28,498 bases of DNA, from assembly GCA_964617665.1 (NCBI GenBank), contig CAZUAH010000137.1, positions 1 to 28,498 on the forward strand. The letters are read 5' to 3'. The DNA is from JADHUC01 sp964617665. Lineage in GTDB: Bacteria; Planctomycetota; Planctomycetia; Pirellulales; Pirellulaceae. Shown piece after piece: positions 7,555-16,167 of this stretch (its first letter is position 1; each line of letters begins with the position of its first letter). Under the pieces are notes generated by a model that ran no database searches, was not told the DNA's origin, and was given only the letters and a program-made list of their open reading frames with translations. Made by a program: the position numbers and the translations under genes.

Positions 7555-9696
7555 ATGCGAAGCCTGCTTGTGGCGGTTGCTGTCGTGTTCACAGTTTTTG
7601 AAGCGGAGGTCTGTTACGGCCGATCACCAGCCGAAGTCCCCATCGAAATCGAGAATCTGTCAGATCGCACCATACGCGACGTGCCTGTCACGTTTGGGCA
7701 GGTATTCAAGTTGGACGATTTCGTTCGCGGTGTAGCCGTGTCGGCCGACGGCGATCCCATTCAGGCTCAAGTCGACGTGAAACGTCGCCACGATGACGGA
7801 TCCATTCGTTTCGCCATCGTGTCGATGCTGCTGAACGAGTTGCCGCCGAACGGAAGTGTGAAATTGCTTCTGAAGGAGGGCAACGAGCGCCGAGATTCGG
7901 TGGCGCCAGGCTCGCTTGGTCTGTTGCTCAAAACCGATTTCGACGCCTCGGTTTCCTTTCGCTTTCCCGACGGCGTGGAACGGCGAGTGAGTTTTCGTAA
8001 CTTGGTAAACGAGGTTGATGCAAATCCGTCGACTTGGCTGAAGGGTCCCGTGGCTACCGAGTTGTGCGTCTCAGGACCACCCTCGGACAACGCCGCCGGG
8101 CCGGATCCCGACCTGAACGTGCAGTTCCAGGTGCGTGCGTATCGCGATGGTCGTGTGGCACGGGTTTCCGTGGTAGTTGAAAACTGCTGGGATCATTGGG
8201 CGGACAACATCCGCTACGACGTGACCGTGGAAGTCGCGGGAAAGCAAGTCTTCTCCCAGAATGCCGTAGACCACCGACGCCTGTCGCGCTGGCGAAAGGT
8301 CTTCTGGCGCGCCGGACCGAAACCACCTGTGCATGTTATCCACGACATGGATTACATGACGTCAACCGGCGCGTTGCCCAACTACGACACCAGCCTTGAG
8401 ATACCACCGCCAACGCAGTCCGAGCAGAGACTGGTCCGAATGGAAGGACCCGACTGGCAGATCCTGGGCAAAGGGGCTCTGACGGCCTACATGCCGACAA
8501 CCGGCGGCCGGCCGGAGATTGCGCCCTATCCCGAGTGGACGGTGCGGTATCTGCTTAGCATGGATCCGCAGCGCAAATCTCTCGTGTTGGCCAGCGGCGA
8601 CTTGGCCGGCTCATGGCCGATCCACGTGCGCGCCCGCAAAACGAAACGCATCATGACGATTGACGACCGGCCCAAATTCTGGCTAGACGCGCGTGGGACC
8701 GACCGGCCCGAATGGAAGCCGCCGCGTCACAAACCAGCGGCCGATCGAGTGAAACTTTCGCCCGACTTGGCTCACCAGGGATCTTTCGCGTATGTCCCGT
8801 ATCTCGTCACGGGCGACTTCTATTACCTGGAGGAAGCATACTTCTGGGCCAACTACTGTCTGCTGGCAACCTGGTACCATCCGCGACGCGACGAGGAAGG
8901 TATCTTGTCCGGCCAGATCCGCGGAAATGCGTGGTCGCTGCGTAACACTGGCGATGCGGCGTGGATCGCGACGGCAGGTGATCCGGAGTCGGTGTACTTC
9001 GACACGAAGGTACGAAACAACATCGCGGATCGCATCCAGCGCATGTACGGTCCGCCGGAGTACAACAAGCTTGGCTTCTGGGGAATCCGGACCACGCAGA
9101 GCGCTCGGATTCAAAATCCTGCGAATCCCCGATGGATGATCATTGCACCATGGGAACACGACTACTTGATTTGGAGCCTGCACCACTTGGTCGAGCTTGG
9201 CTTCGCCGACGCAGCCAAGCCGCGAGACTTCCTGCTCCGCTGGCGAGTCGGCATGTTGACGAACGAACCCGCCTTTGATCCACAGATGGCGACACCCTAT
9301 CGCTTCGTTGTTGGCGAGAAGGCGGCCAACGACACCGTGACGTTCTATGAGGACTGGAAAAAGCTCCAGCAGGAAAACGCCCGCCTGTACAAGCCGGGTA
9401 TGCCGAGCGGTGGCAACAGCTACGCCTACTCGGCGCGAGCAGCCATAATCAGCGGCGTCGACAGCGGTTTTCCGAAAGCCCAAGAAGCACTTCGACGTCT
9501 CGAAAGTCTTCTTCCCGACCACCGTCGAGTAATGGCACAGCAGCCTTTCTGGCCCATTGTGCCGCGTGTGGGATCAGGAAGACAGTACGCGCGTAGCGGC
9601 CGCCCGTCTGCCGTTCATAGAGCTAGAGCGAGCCTTGCCCCGCAGGTGGATAGTGGTCCATCTTCTGGCGCGGCCCAGAGTCGAATGGCACGTTAG
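7555..9696 (+). CDS. Secreted RIFT-barrel (exo-rhamnogalacturonan-lyase-like) protein
   Basis: This 713-residue exported protein starts at an ATG with AAGGGAG seven bases upstream. A TTG nine codons earlier is in frame but precedes the Shine-Dalgarno site, so it is not used. Residues 1-25 form a signal peptide. The N-terminal third (EIENLSDRTIRDVPVTFGQ onwards) matches the RIFT-barrel domain found in YetA/PcRGLX-type rhamnogalacturonan exolyases. The later part is helical and Trp/Tyr-rich (YFWANYCLLATWYHPRRDEE, GDAAWIATAGDP), like an alpha/alpha toroid. A role in pectin-like glycan breakdown is plausible but unproven. The last 41 or so residues after IVPR (about 672) are Arg/Ser/Gly-rich and look like read-through. 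The stop TAG overlaps the stop of the convergent neighbour, so the native stop may have been lost. Confidence 0.82.
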   Translation: MRSLLVAVAVVFTVFEAEVCYGRSPAEVPIEIENLSDRTIRDVPVTFGQVFKLDDFVRGVAVSADGDPIQAQVDVKRRHDDGSIRFAIVSMLLNELPPNGSVKLLLKEGNERRDSVAPGSLGLLLKTDFDASVSFRFPDGVERRVSFRNLVNEVDANPSTWLKGPVATELCVSGPPSDNAAGPDPDLNVQFQVRAYRDGRVARVSVVVENCWDHWADNIRYDVTVEVAGKQVFSQNAVDHRRLSRWRKVFWRAGPKPPVHVIHDMDYMTSTGALPNYDTSLEIPPPTQSEQRLVRMEGPDWQILGKGALTAYMPTTGGRPEIAPYPEWTVRYLLSMDPQRKSLVLASGDLAGSWPIHVRARKTKRIMTIDDRPKFWLDARGTDRPEWKPPRHKPAADRVKLSPDLAHQGSFAYVPYLVTGDFYYLEEAYFWANYCLLATWYHPRRDEEGILSGQIRGNAWSLRNTGDAAWIATAGDPESVYFDTKVRNNIADRIQRMYGPPEYNKLGFWGIRTTQSARIQNPANPRWMIIAPWEHDYLIWSLHHLVELGFADAAKPRDFLLRWRVGMLTNEPAFDPQMATPYRFVVGEKAANDTVTFYEDWKKLQQENARLYKPGMPSGGNSYAYSARAAIISGVDSGFPKAQEALRRLESLLPDHRRVMAQQPFWPIVPRVGSGRQYARSGRPSAVHRARASLAPQVDSGPSSGAAQSRMAR

Positions 9697-10283
9697 TTGC
9701 CCTGCGGCGGAACCGCATCTGAGTTACCCGAAGTGTTCTGAGCATCAATCCTAGCATTCGCAAGCGAGGTATCGGCCAAGCAAGTGCCGCGACGTGTTAG
9801 CCAGAGGATCGGTCTGGCAACAACGGCGAGTGCAAGTGAGGCGAGAACAGAAAAGAGGATCCCATGCCTATAGACATCCGCGATGCGTGATTGCACATAC
9901 TGATCCCAACTCTTATCTGGGACTATTCCTTCTCCCGAGTTCCTAACGAAGACGAAAACCTCCAGCGAAAGGCTGTCGGACTTCATTTCTATGAAGCTGT
10001 GGTGTTGCTCCAGCACGTAGCCAAGTCCAACGGCAAAGACACAGAACTGTCCTGCAGACAGGCATCGCTGCGTCACTGTTCGGCCGGGTCTTAGAGTGTT
10101 GACAACTAAGGCGAGCAGAATCGTGACGAAAACGCCGATCAGTAGAAGGGCGGCATACTCTGCTTCGACTTGGAACATGGCCCAAAGAACCACGCATCCA
10201 AGTGTGACGTATACGAACATCGACCAGAGGCTGAAACGAAGCGGTGGTCTCAACTGGTGCGACGCTTCGTCATGCTCACTCAT
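9693..10283 (-). CDS. Hypothetical membrane protein with four predicted helices
   Basis: The 196-residue product is not recognised. The start at the ATG of MSEHDEASHQ is preferred. An in-frame start at 10376 would add a Trp/Arg-rich stretch that does not look like protein and would overlap the upstream gene. Four hydrophobic segments are visible, at about residues 20-37, 44-62, 75-92 and 140-162. The first follows PPLRFSLWSMF, a pattern resembling the RFSLRTLL-type lead-in of many planctomycete membrane proteins. A loop of about 45 residues between helices three and four would be outside the bilayer. The stop TAA shares bases with the TAG of the convergent gene. The gene lies 85 bases after the DUF434 gene. 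Confidence 0.62.
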   Translation of the reverse strand: MSEHDEASHQLRPPLRFSLWSMFVYVTLGCVVLWAMFQVEAEYAALLLIGVFVTILLALVVNTLRPGRTVTQRCLSAGQFCVFAVGLGYVLEQHHSFIEMKSDSLSLEVFVFVRNSGEGIVPDKSWDQYVQSRIADVYRHGILFSVLASLALAVVARPILWLTRRGTCLADTSLANARIDAQNTSGNSDAVPPQGN

Positions 10284-10368
10284 AGCCCAGGACCGCCCAA
10301 CGGTTGTTCTGACCTGACACCACCAGCCTACCACCCGCGAGACGCGGAGGGAAGTTGGCAACAAATGG

Positions 10369-11094
10369 TCAGGCACTACCCGCGAGTGCTACCAGGTTGA
10401 CGGCGGGTATTCGCCGGTCGATGACTTCGCGGGCTAGGTTGCACCACTGGCTGCAATGGTCCAGGATGACGCTGTCGGCCGATGCAACTACGTTGCTCGA
10501 TTCTATAACGACCGGATCGACATCGTTTTCAAGACGGGCCTGCCACTGCCAACCTCGTTCGTCTGCGACTTCCCGGATGATCGTCGCCAGCCGGCCGCTG
10601 TTCGATACGGGCCGGTCGAGGAACCAGCAGCATTCGGCAACACCCAGTTCCTCCAACAGCTCGCCAATCATCACCAATGCCGGGCGGGTCTCTTCCACCC
10701 TACGATAGCTGCCGTGCATACTGGCCATGTCGCGATAGCAGCTATCGCGCCCGCATAGGATGACCCCGCCAGCCAGGGCGGCTTCGACAGAGGTTAGGAC
10801 GTTGAAACCGTCCAAATCGACCGATTGTCCAGTCAATCGGCTGCCTGGGACCCTAGCTTGCTCGCGCCGACGCAGCGATTGGTCCGAGCACGCGCATCGC
10901 ATGACCGCAATGCGTTGTCGTTCGGTCAGTTGGAACCGATCGCCGACCAGTTTCAGCGCCGAACGCTCGGCATAGGCATGTGACAGCAGCCAAGACAGAT
11001 GAGCCACCGCCTCCGACAGGGCAGGCCGTGCCTCCAGGCCAAACAGTTCGGCGTCTCGCGGATGGGGGCCCCGGTGTTTGCGAGTGTCTGGCAC
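10369..11094 (-). CDS. DUF434 / DUF5616 protein
   Basis: The 241-residue protein matches the DUF434 family from its first residues (RGPHPRDAELF, LSWLLSHAYAERSALKLVG, LTERQRIAVMRCACSD) through a second conserved part (VDLDGFNVLTSVEAALAGG, RDMASMHGSYRRVEET, FLDRPVSNSGRL). The family is widespread in bacteria and archaea. Its function is unknown, but conserved Asp residues, as in DGFN and LDRPVSNSG, suggest a nuclease- or nucleotide-binding-like fold. It has no signal peptide and is probably cytoplasmic. The start is GTG, forced by an in-frame TAG a few codons upstream, and the ribosome-binding site is weak. It is divergent from the HzsA-like gene. Confidence 0.85.
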   Translation of the reverse strand: MPDTRKHRGPHPRDAELFGLEARPALSEAVAHLSWLLSHAYAERSALKLVGDRFQLTERQRIAVMRCACSDQSLRRREQARVPGSRLTGQSVDLDGFNVLTSVEAALAGGVILCGRDSCYRDMASMHGSYRRVEETRPALVMIGELLEELGVAECCWFLDRPVSNSGRLATIIREVADERGWQWQARLENDVDPVVIESSNVVASADSVILDHCSQWCNLAREVIDRRIPAVNLVALAGSA

Positions 11095-11223
11095 TGTGAA
11101 ATCTGCCTATCTCGTGGGAAAGTCGCGACTTCCACGATTGTAGCCCTGAAAGCGTGCGAGAGGGAGCGATACGGCAGGATTCTCTGCATAGACATCTGAT
11201 CTGACTCGCGGAAGTCTGTGAAA

Positions 11224-11232
11224 TGGTATAAT
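11224..11232 (+). promoter_or_regulatory. Extended -10 promoter element upstream of the HzsA-like gene
   Basis: TGGTATAAT is a perfect extended -10 (TG-n-TATAAT), unusual in this GC-rich background. It lies about 120 bases upstream of the ATG at 11354. The best -35 candidate, CTGACT at 11201-11206, is 20 bases away and weak, which fits the lower -35 demand of extended -10 promoters. Confidence 0.5.
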
Positions 11233-11353
11233 CCGAGGTACATCTTTGCGCGAATGCGAATACACTATCGTGCACCAAGCCAGCGATGAAATATCGTAAG
11301 GCCGCAAAACGTGGGTACAGGATACGCCGGGTTATGTGGCACGGAGATCTAAC

Positions 11354-14300
11354 ATGAAGTCGATCCTGCTCGTTTGCCTGACAACTTCGTTTGTTGCTAT
11401 TGCCCTCGCATACGGTAGTAGAATGGTGTACGCCGAAGAACCTCCGGTGGCCAGCCTGACAATCCGTGCCGATTGGTTCGACCGTGGCAACGTTCGCGTC
11501 AGCCTGCCGGGACAGTCGTATGCCGACAAGTTTCCGTGTATCTGGAATGCGGGTGTGCTGCCTAACCGATCAGAGTACGACATTGATTTCCCGGTCACGG
11601 CCGAGTACACGTTTGTGGCACTTTACACGGCTGTAGGGTCGCGACCGGTCGAGATTCACCTGGACGGTCAGAAGGTGCACACCGGATTTGCCACTGTCAC
11701 GGGAAGCTGGCAAACCAGCAGCGCGAAGTGGGAAACGCAACTCAAACTGCGCATCACGCAAGGCAAGCATACAATCAAACTGCTCTGCCCGGGGCCTTGC
11801 ATGCCGCACATTTGTGCCTTTCGGCTGGAGTCGCCGGTAGAGTTTCCCGAGGGATGGAAGCTTGATCGCCCAGCAGCACGAAGCAAACTGCGAACCGCGC
11901 CGGCGCTGACCGATCCAGGTCATCAGATCCCCGAAGTGCCGTTGCTGGGCGCGTTGGACGAGGGCCTGAACGTCGAGGTGGTCAAGGCCGACCAGTACGA
12001 CTACGTGGGCACTGAATCCACCAACGAGTTGCTCATGGATTATCAGCCCATCGACGCAACCGCGCTGCGAACGCCTTGGGTAGCGCGGCTCACGCTCGCG
12101 GCCGACGATGGCTCGGCGCGACAAGCGGCGCTCAATCTCTCGCCAGAACGGCTGCGCGAGATGCTCCGCCGGAGCGCGGCCATGATCGTCGATTTTCGCA
12201 CCATGGAGGACGTGGATCGACAGTACCTTCAATCCGAACGAAACCGGTGCGCCGAACTGCTATCGCAGGTGGACGCTCTGGTCGAGCAACCCGATAGCAA
12301 GGCCAAATGGGACACTTTCTGCCAGCTCTATCTGGAGGGATTTCGGCTCCAGCGACGCGTGGCACTCTCGAATCCCTTGTTGAACTTCGATCGCCTGCTA
12401 TTGGTCAAACGAAGCGTGAATAGCCCGCGGCTTGGTCTGCCGCAGAATTGGCAGAGCAATTGTGTGCTTCCCACAACCGGCTTTGACGACGAGATTGACG
12501 TTCTGTCGCCGGTCGACACGTCAGGCGAGCTGACCACGTTCTACCGACCCGATGGCCCGCACTTTGTCGGTGACGTGGATCTGCACTTCGATGCCGACCG
12601 ACTGCTGTTCTCTTCGATCGGCGAGCACAACAAGTGGCACGTGTTCGAGATCAATGCCGATGGCACCGGCCTGCGGCAGGTGACGCCGTCGTTGCCCGAC
12701 GTGCACAACTACGATGCCTGCTACTTGCCGGACGGCGGCATCATGTTCTCCTCGACTGCCTTCATGGCCGCCGTGCCGTGCGTTAACGGCAGCACGCGCG
12801 TAGCCAACTTCTATCGCATGGATCTGGACGGCAACATCCGTCAACTGTGCTTCGACCAAGAACATAACTGGTGTCCCGTCATGCAGGAAAACGGGCGAGT
12901 TATGTACCTGCGCTGGGAGTATACCGATACGCCTCACAGCCACGATCGCGTGTTGTTCAGCATGAATCCGGATGGCACCGAGCAGATGGAGTTCTATGGC
13001 AGCAATTCGTATTGGCCCAATTCCTTATTCTACGCCCGGCCGATTCCACGCCATCCGAGCATGTTCGTGGGCATCGTGGGCGGGCATCACGGCGTGCCGC
13101 GCATGGGCGAGATGGTGTTGTTCGACGTTGGCCACGGACGTCGCGAGTCTGGCGGGGCCGTACAACGGATTCCCGGTCATGGCAAAAAGGTCGAATCGGC
13201 TACCGACGCGCGCTACGAGTCGACATTGATCGTGGACAATTTGGTGGACAACTCATGGCCCAAGTTCCTGCACCCCTATCCGCTGAGCGATAAGTACTTT
13301 CTTGTGGCCTGCCAGCCGACAGCCCAATCGCTCTGGGGTATCTACCTTGCCGATGTCTTCGACAACATGCTTCTAATCAAACAGATGCCCGGTTACGCGC
13401 TGCTGGAACCGGTGCCCTTCCGTGCCACTCCCAAACCGCCAGTGATTCCGTCCAAAGTGGATTTGGATCGTGAGGATGCGGTCGTTTTCCTTTCCGACAT
13501 CTACGCCGGCGATGGGCTGAAAGGCATTCCTCGCGGCGAGGTCAAGAAACTGCGACTAATCAGCTACCACTACCTGTTTCCTGGCATGGGCGGCCCGCAG
13601 GGGGTCGTGGGCATGGAAGGTCCGTGGGACATCAAACGGATCGTGGGCACCGTTCCGGTCGAGCCGGACGGATCGGCTGTCTTCCGTATACCGGCCAATA
13701 CGCCGATTGCCGTACAGCCGCTAGATGCTGAAGGCAAGGCCTTGCAGTTGATGCGAAGCTGGTTTACGGGGATGCCCGGCGAGGTCCTATCCTGCGTGGG
13801 ATGCCACGAAAGCCAGAGCAGTTCGCCACCGGCCAAGTCTTCTCTGGCGGCGAATCAGACACCAGCGGAAATTGAGCCATGGTACGGTCCGGCCCGCGGC
13901 TTCAACTTCGAGCGCGAGGTGCAGCCCGTGCTCGACAAGTACTGTGTTGCTTGCCACAACGGAGCTCCCGGCGACGATGGCCAGACCGTGTTCGATTTGC
14001 GCGGCCTGGAGCGAATCACCGACTACACCAGTGTATATCACTACGGCGCACACGACGCGGGGCATTTCTCGACCTCGTACGTTGCGCTACATCGCTTCGT
14101 GCGGCGGCCTGGGCTCGAGAGCGATTATCACATGCTCATGCCAATGGAGTACCACGCCGATACAACACAGCTTGTGCAGATATTGGCTAAGGGACACTAC
14201 AACGTCAAATTGGATGCCGAGTCTTGGGACAGGTTGATCACCTGGATTGATTTGAACGCACCGTACCACGGAACGTGGACCGAGATTGCCGGCGCCGATC

Positions 14301-15391
14301 GGGTGAAACATCTGGCTCAGCGTCGCAAGGAACTGCTTAAGCTATACGCCAACATGGACAGGGACCCGGAATCGGAGGCGAATCCGGGGCCGCGACCGAA
14401 GATTGCCCCAATCATGCCCGAGCCGGCATCTCTCGCCGGGCCAACGGAATTTGATTGCCCGGGCTGGCCCATTGACGCGGCCGAGGCGAAGCGGCGGCAG
14501 AAGGCACTCGGCTTGCACGAGCGGACCATCCAATTGGCCGAGGGCGTGACGATGGACTTCGTGCTCGTTCCATCCGGCGAATTTGTGATGGGCTCGGCCG
14601 ATGGGCACGTCAACGAGCGGCCGCTTGCGCGCGTGAAGATCGAGAAGCCGTTCTGGATGGGGCGGCTGGAGGTAACCAACCAGCAATTTCGTCTGTTTGA
14701 CCCTTCACACGACAGCCGTGTGGAATCCCGATTTGCAATGCAGTTTGGCGTGCGCGGTTTTTACGTAAACGGCCCCGAACAGCCCGTGGTGCGAGTGTCG
14801 TGGCAGCACACCATGGCCTTCTGCGACTGGCTCGCTGAGAAAACTGGTGAGCCGTTCACGCTGCCCACCGAGGCTCAATGGGAATACGCTTGCCGAGCGG
14901 GAACTGACACGCCGTTCTACTATGGCGACCTGGAGACGGACTTCTCCCCGTTCGCCAATCTGGCCGATGCCAAGCTGAGTGAGTTCGTTTGCCATCCCTA
15001 CAAGAAACATCGCGAGCCGTATCCCAATCCCAGCAAGTACGACGACTGGATCCCCAAGGACAGCCGCTTCAACGACGGCGGTTTCATTTCCGAAAAGGGC
15101 GGAGCCTACCAGCCGAACGCCTGGGGGCTGCTAGACATGCACGGCAACGTGGCCGAGTGGACTCGCTCGGTCTTCCGTCCGTACCCATACCGCGCCGATG
15201 ACGGACGCAATTCCGCAGCCGCCGCCGGCGGTCGCGTCGCACGTGGGGGTTCATGGCGCGATCGACCGTCGCGGTCTCGAAGCCCTTTCCGCTTGTCCTA
15301 CCGGCCGTACCAGCCGGTCTACAGCGTAGGATTCCGAGTGGTGTGCGAAGTGGAAGACGGGCAGGCTACACTTGCGCGTCGCTCCCGTTAA
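11354..15391 (+). CDS. Exported HzsA-like dihaem beta-propeller protein fused to a SUMF1/FGE-like domain
   Basis: This 1345-residue protein starts at an ATG with CGGAG about seven bases upstream and has a Sec signal (residues 1-27). In order I see an N-terminal beta-sandwich (30-175), a helical linker, a beta-propeller (about 400-690, with repeats such as VFEINADGTGLRQV and NPDGTEQM), and a hydrazine-synthase-alpha-like segment (DGSAVFRIPANTPI) ending in haem motif CVGCH (814-818). A second haem motif, CVACH (864-868), follows, and a SUMF1/EgtB/PvdO-type fold runs from about 1067 to 1335 (VLVPSGEFVMGS, LPTEAQWEYACRAG, GLLDMHGNVAEW). The copper-binding cysteines of true FGE are replaced after GGSW (1298-1301), so formylglycine formation is unlikely. 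Known HzsA carries a propeller and two c-haems, but the FGE-like tail is an addition. It is probably a periplasmic redox or binding protein. It is co-directional with a DUF1080 gene 26 bases downstream. Confidence 0.85.
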   Translation: MKSILLVCLTTSFVAIALAYGSRMVYAEEPPVASLTIRADWFDRGNVRVSLPGQSYADKFPCIWNAGVLPNRSEYDIDFPVTAEYTFVALYTAVGSRPVEIHLDGQKVHTGFATVTGSWQTSSAKWETQLKLRITQGKHTIKLLCPGPCMPHICAFRLESPVEFPEGWKLDRPAARSKLRTAPALTDPGHQIPEVPLLGALDEGLNVEVVKADQYDYVGTESTNELLMDYQPIDATALRTPWVARLTLAADDGSARQAALNLSPERLREMLRRSAAMIVDFRTMEDVDRQYLQSERNRCAELLSQVDALVEQPDSKAKWDTFCQLYLEGFRLQRRVALSNPLLNFDRLLLVKRSVNSPRLGLPQNWQSNCVLPTTGFDDEIDVLSPVDTSGELTTFYRPDGPHFVGDVDLHFDADRLLFSSIGEHNKWHVFEINADGTGLRQVTPSLPDVHNYDACYLPDGGIMFSSTAFMAAVPCVNGSTRVANFYRMDLDGNIRQLCFDQEHNWCPVMQENGRVMYLRWEYTDTPHSHDRVLFSMNPDGTEQMEFYGSNSYWPNSLFYARPIPRHPSMFVGIVGGHHGVPRMGEMVLFDVGHGRRESGGAVQRIPGHGKKVESATDARYESTLIVDNLVDNSWPKFLHPYPLSDKYFLVACQPTAQSLWGIYLADVFDNMLLIKQMPGYALLEPVPFRATPKPPVIPSKVDLDREDAVVFLSDIYAGDGLKGIPRGEVKKLRLISYHYLFPGMGGPQGVVGMEGPWDIKRIVGTVPVEPDGSAVFRIPANTPIAVQPLDAEGKALQLMRSWFTGMPGEVLSCVGCHESQSSSPPAKSSLAANQTPAEIEPWYGPARGFNFEREVQPVLDKYCVACHNGAPGDDGQTVFDLRGLERITDYTSVYHYGAHDAGHFSTSYVALHRFVRRPGLESDYHMLMPMEYHADTTQLVQILAKGHYNVKLDAESWDRLITWIDLNAPYHGTWTEIAGADRVKHLAQRRKELLKLYANMDRDPESEANPGPRPKIAPIMPEPASLAGPTEFDCPGWPIDAAEAKRRQKALGLHERTIQLAEGVTMDFVLVPSGEFVMGSADGHVNERPLARVKIEKPFWMGRLEVTNQQFRLFDPSHDSRVESRFAMQFGVRGFYVNGPEQPVVRVSWQHTMAFCDWLAEKTGEPFTLPTEAQWEYACRAGTDTPFYYGDLETDFSPFANLADAKLSEFVCHPYKKHREPYPNPSKYDDWIPKDSRFNDGGFISEKGGAYQPNAWGLLDMHGNVAEWTRSVFRPYPYRADDGRNSAAAAGGRVARGGSWRDRPSRSRSPFRLSYRPYQPVYSVGFRVVCEVEDGQATLARRSR

Positions 15392-15417
15392 CACCACACC
15401 AAGGAGACCACACACTC

Positions 15418-16146
15418 ATGCCGCGCATTCATTCCCTCGCATCACTGTTGCCTCTATTCGCAGCCGCCGTAACGGTTTTGGCAGTCTCTGCTCAATCGAG
15501 CCGCAGCGCCGAACATCCTACGATCGACACCGATGCGGGCTGGCGGGCGTTGTTCGACGGCACGGACCTGAAGGCCTGGACCTGCCGTGCGACCAACGGC
15601 AAGCCGACGGGCCAAGCCAATTGGGAAGTCGAAGACGGCACGATCGCTCGCCGCGGCGGCGGTTACTTGTGGTCGAACGAGCAGTTCGGCGACTTCACGC
15701 TCGATATGGAATTCAAGGTGGCGCCGGGCACCAACAGTGGCATCATCTTTCGCCACAAACCTGCCCCCGAAGCGAAACGCTATTGGTGGAACGGCTTGCT
15801 GGAGATGCAACTGCTAGACTCGGCCGGCAAAGTCGAACCGGGGATGCACGACTGCGGGGCGCTGTACGACATGGTCGCTCCGAAGCGAAACGCCATGAAG
15901 CCGGCCAATCAGTGGAATCGAGTGACTATCACCGCCAAGGGCAGTCGCATCTGCATCGTGATGAACGGCCAGCAGATCATCGACGCCAACCTCGACGACT
16001 GGACGGAGGCGAATAGGAATCCCGACGGCACGCCCAACAAATACCACAAGCCGATGAAGGACCAGTCACGTTCGGGGCACATTCTGCTACAAGAGCACGG
16101 CGGGCCCGTTTGGTTCAGGAACATCTACATCAAGCCACTGGATTGA
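15418..16146 (+). CDS. Secreted DUF1080 protein (3-keto-glycoside hydrolase/hydratase family)
   Basis: The 242-residue protein starts at an ATG with AAGGAGA ten bases upstream. A longer open frame overlapping the preceding gene is rejected. Residues 1-31 form a signal peptide. The DUF1080 concanavalin-like fold is marked by ALFDGTDLKAW (44-54), GTNSGIIFRH (104-113), LLEMQLLDS (127-135) and HDCGALYD (144-151). Family members hydrolyse 3-keto-disaccharides or hydrate 3-keto-2-hydroxyglucal formed by TIM-barrel lyases. The gene is 26 bases downstream of the HzsA-like gene, so they probably form an operon. It converges with the DUF362 gene 21 bases away. Confidence 0.88.
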   Translation: MPRIHSLASLLPLFAAAVTVLAVSAQSSRSAEHPTIDTDAGWRALFDGTDLKAWTCRATNGKPTGQANWEVEDGTIARRGGGYLWSNEQFGDFTLDMEFKVAPGTNSGIIFRHKPAPEAKRYWWNGLLEMQLLDSAGKVEPGMHDCGALYDMVAPKRNAMKPANQWNRVTITAKGSRICIVMNGQQIIDANLDDWTEANRNPDGTPNKYHKPMKDQSRSGHILLQEHGGPVWFRNIYIKPLD

Positions 16147-16167
16147 CGGGACGGCGGCCGGGGCAGG

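Noticed and set aside
8683..9522. Long minus-strand open frame inside the RIFT-barrel gene
   Set aside because: The composition is Val/Arg-rich with no recognisable domain. The sense frame has a signal peptide and family motifs.
15253..15417. Upstream extension of the first DUF1080 gene
   Set aside because: It overlaps the HzsA-like gene in another frame. The ATG at 15418 has a strong AAGGAGA and is followed by a clean signal peptide.
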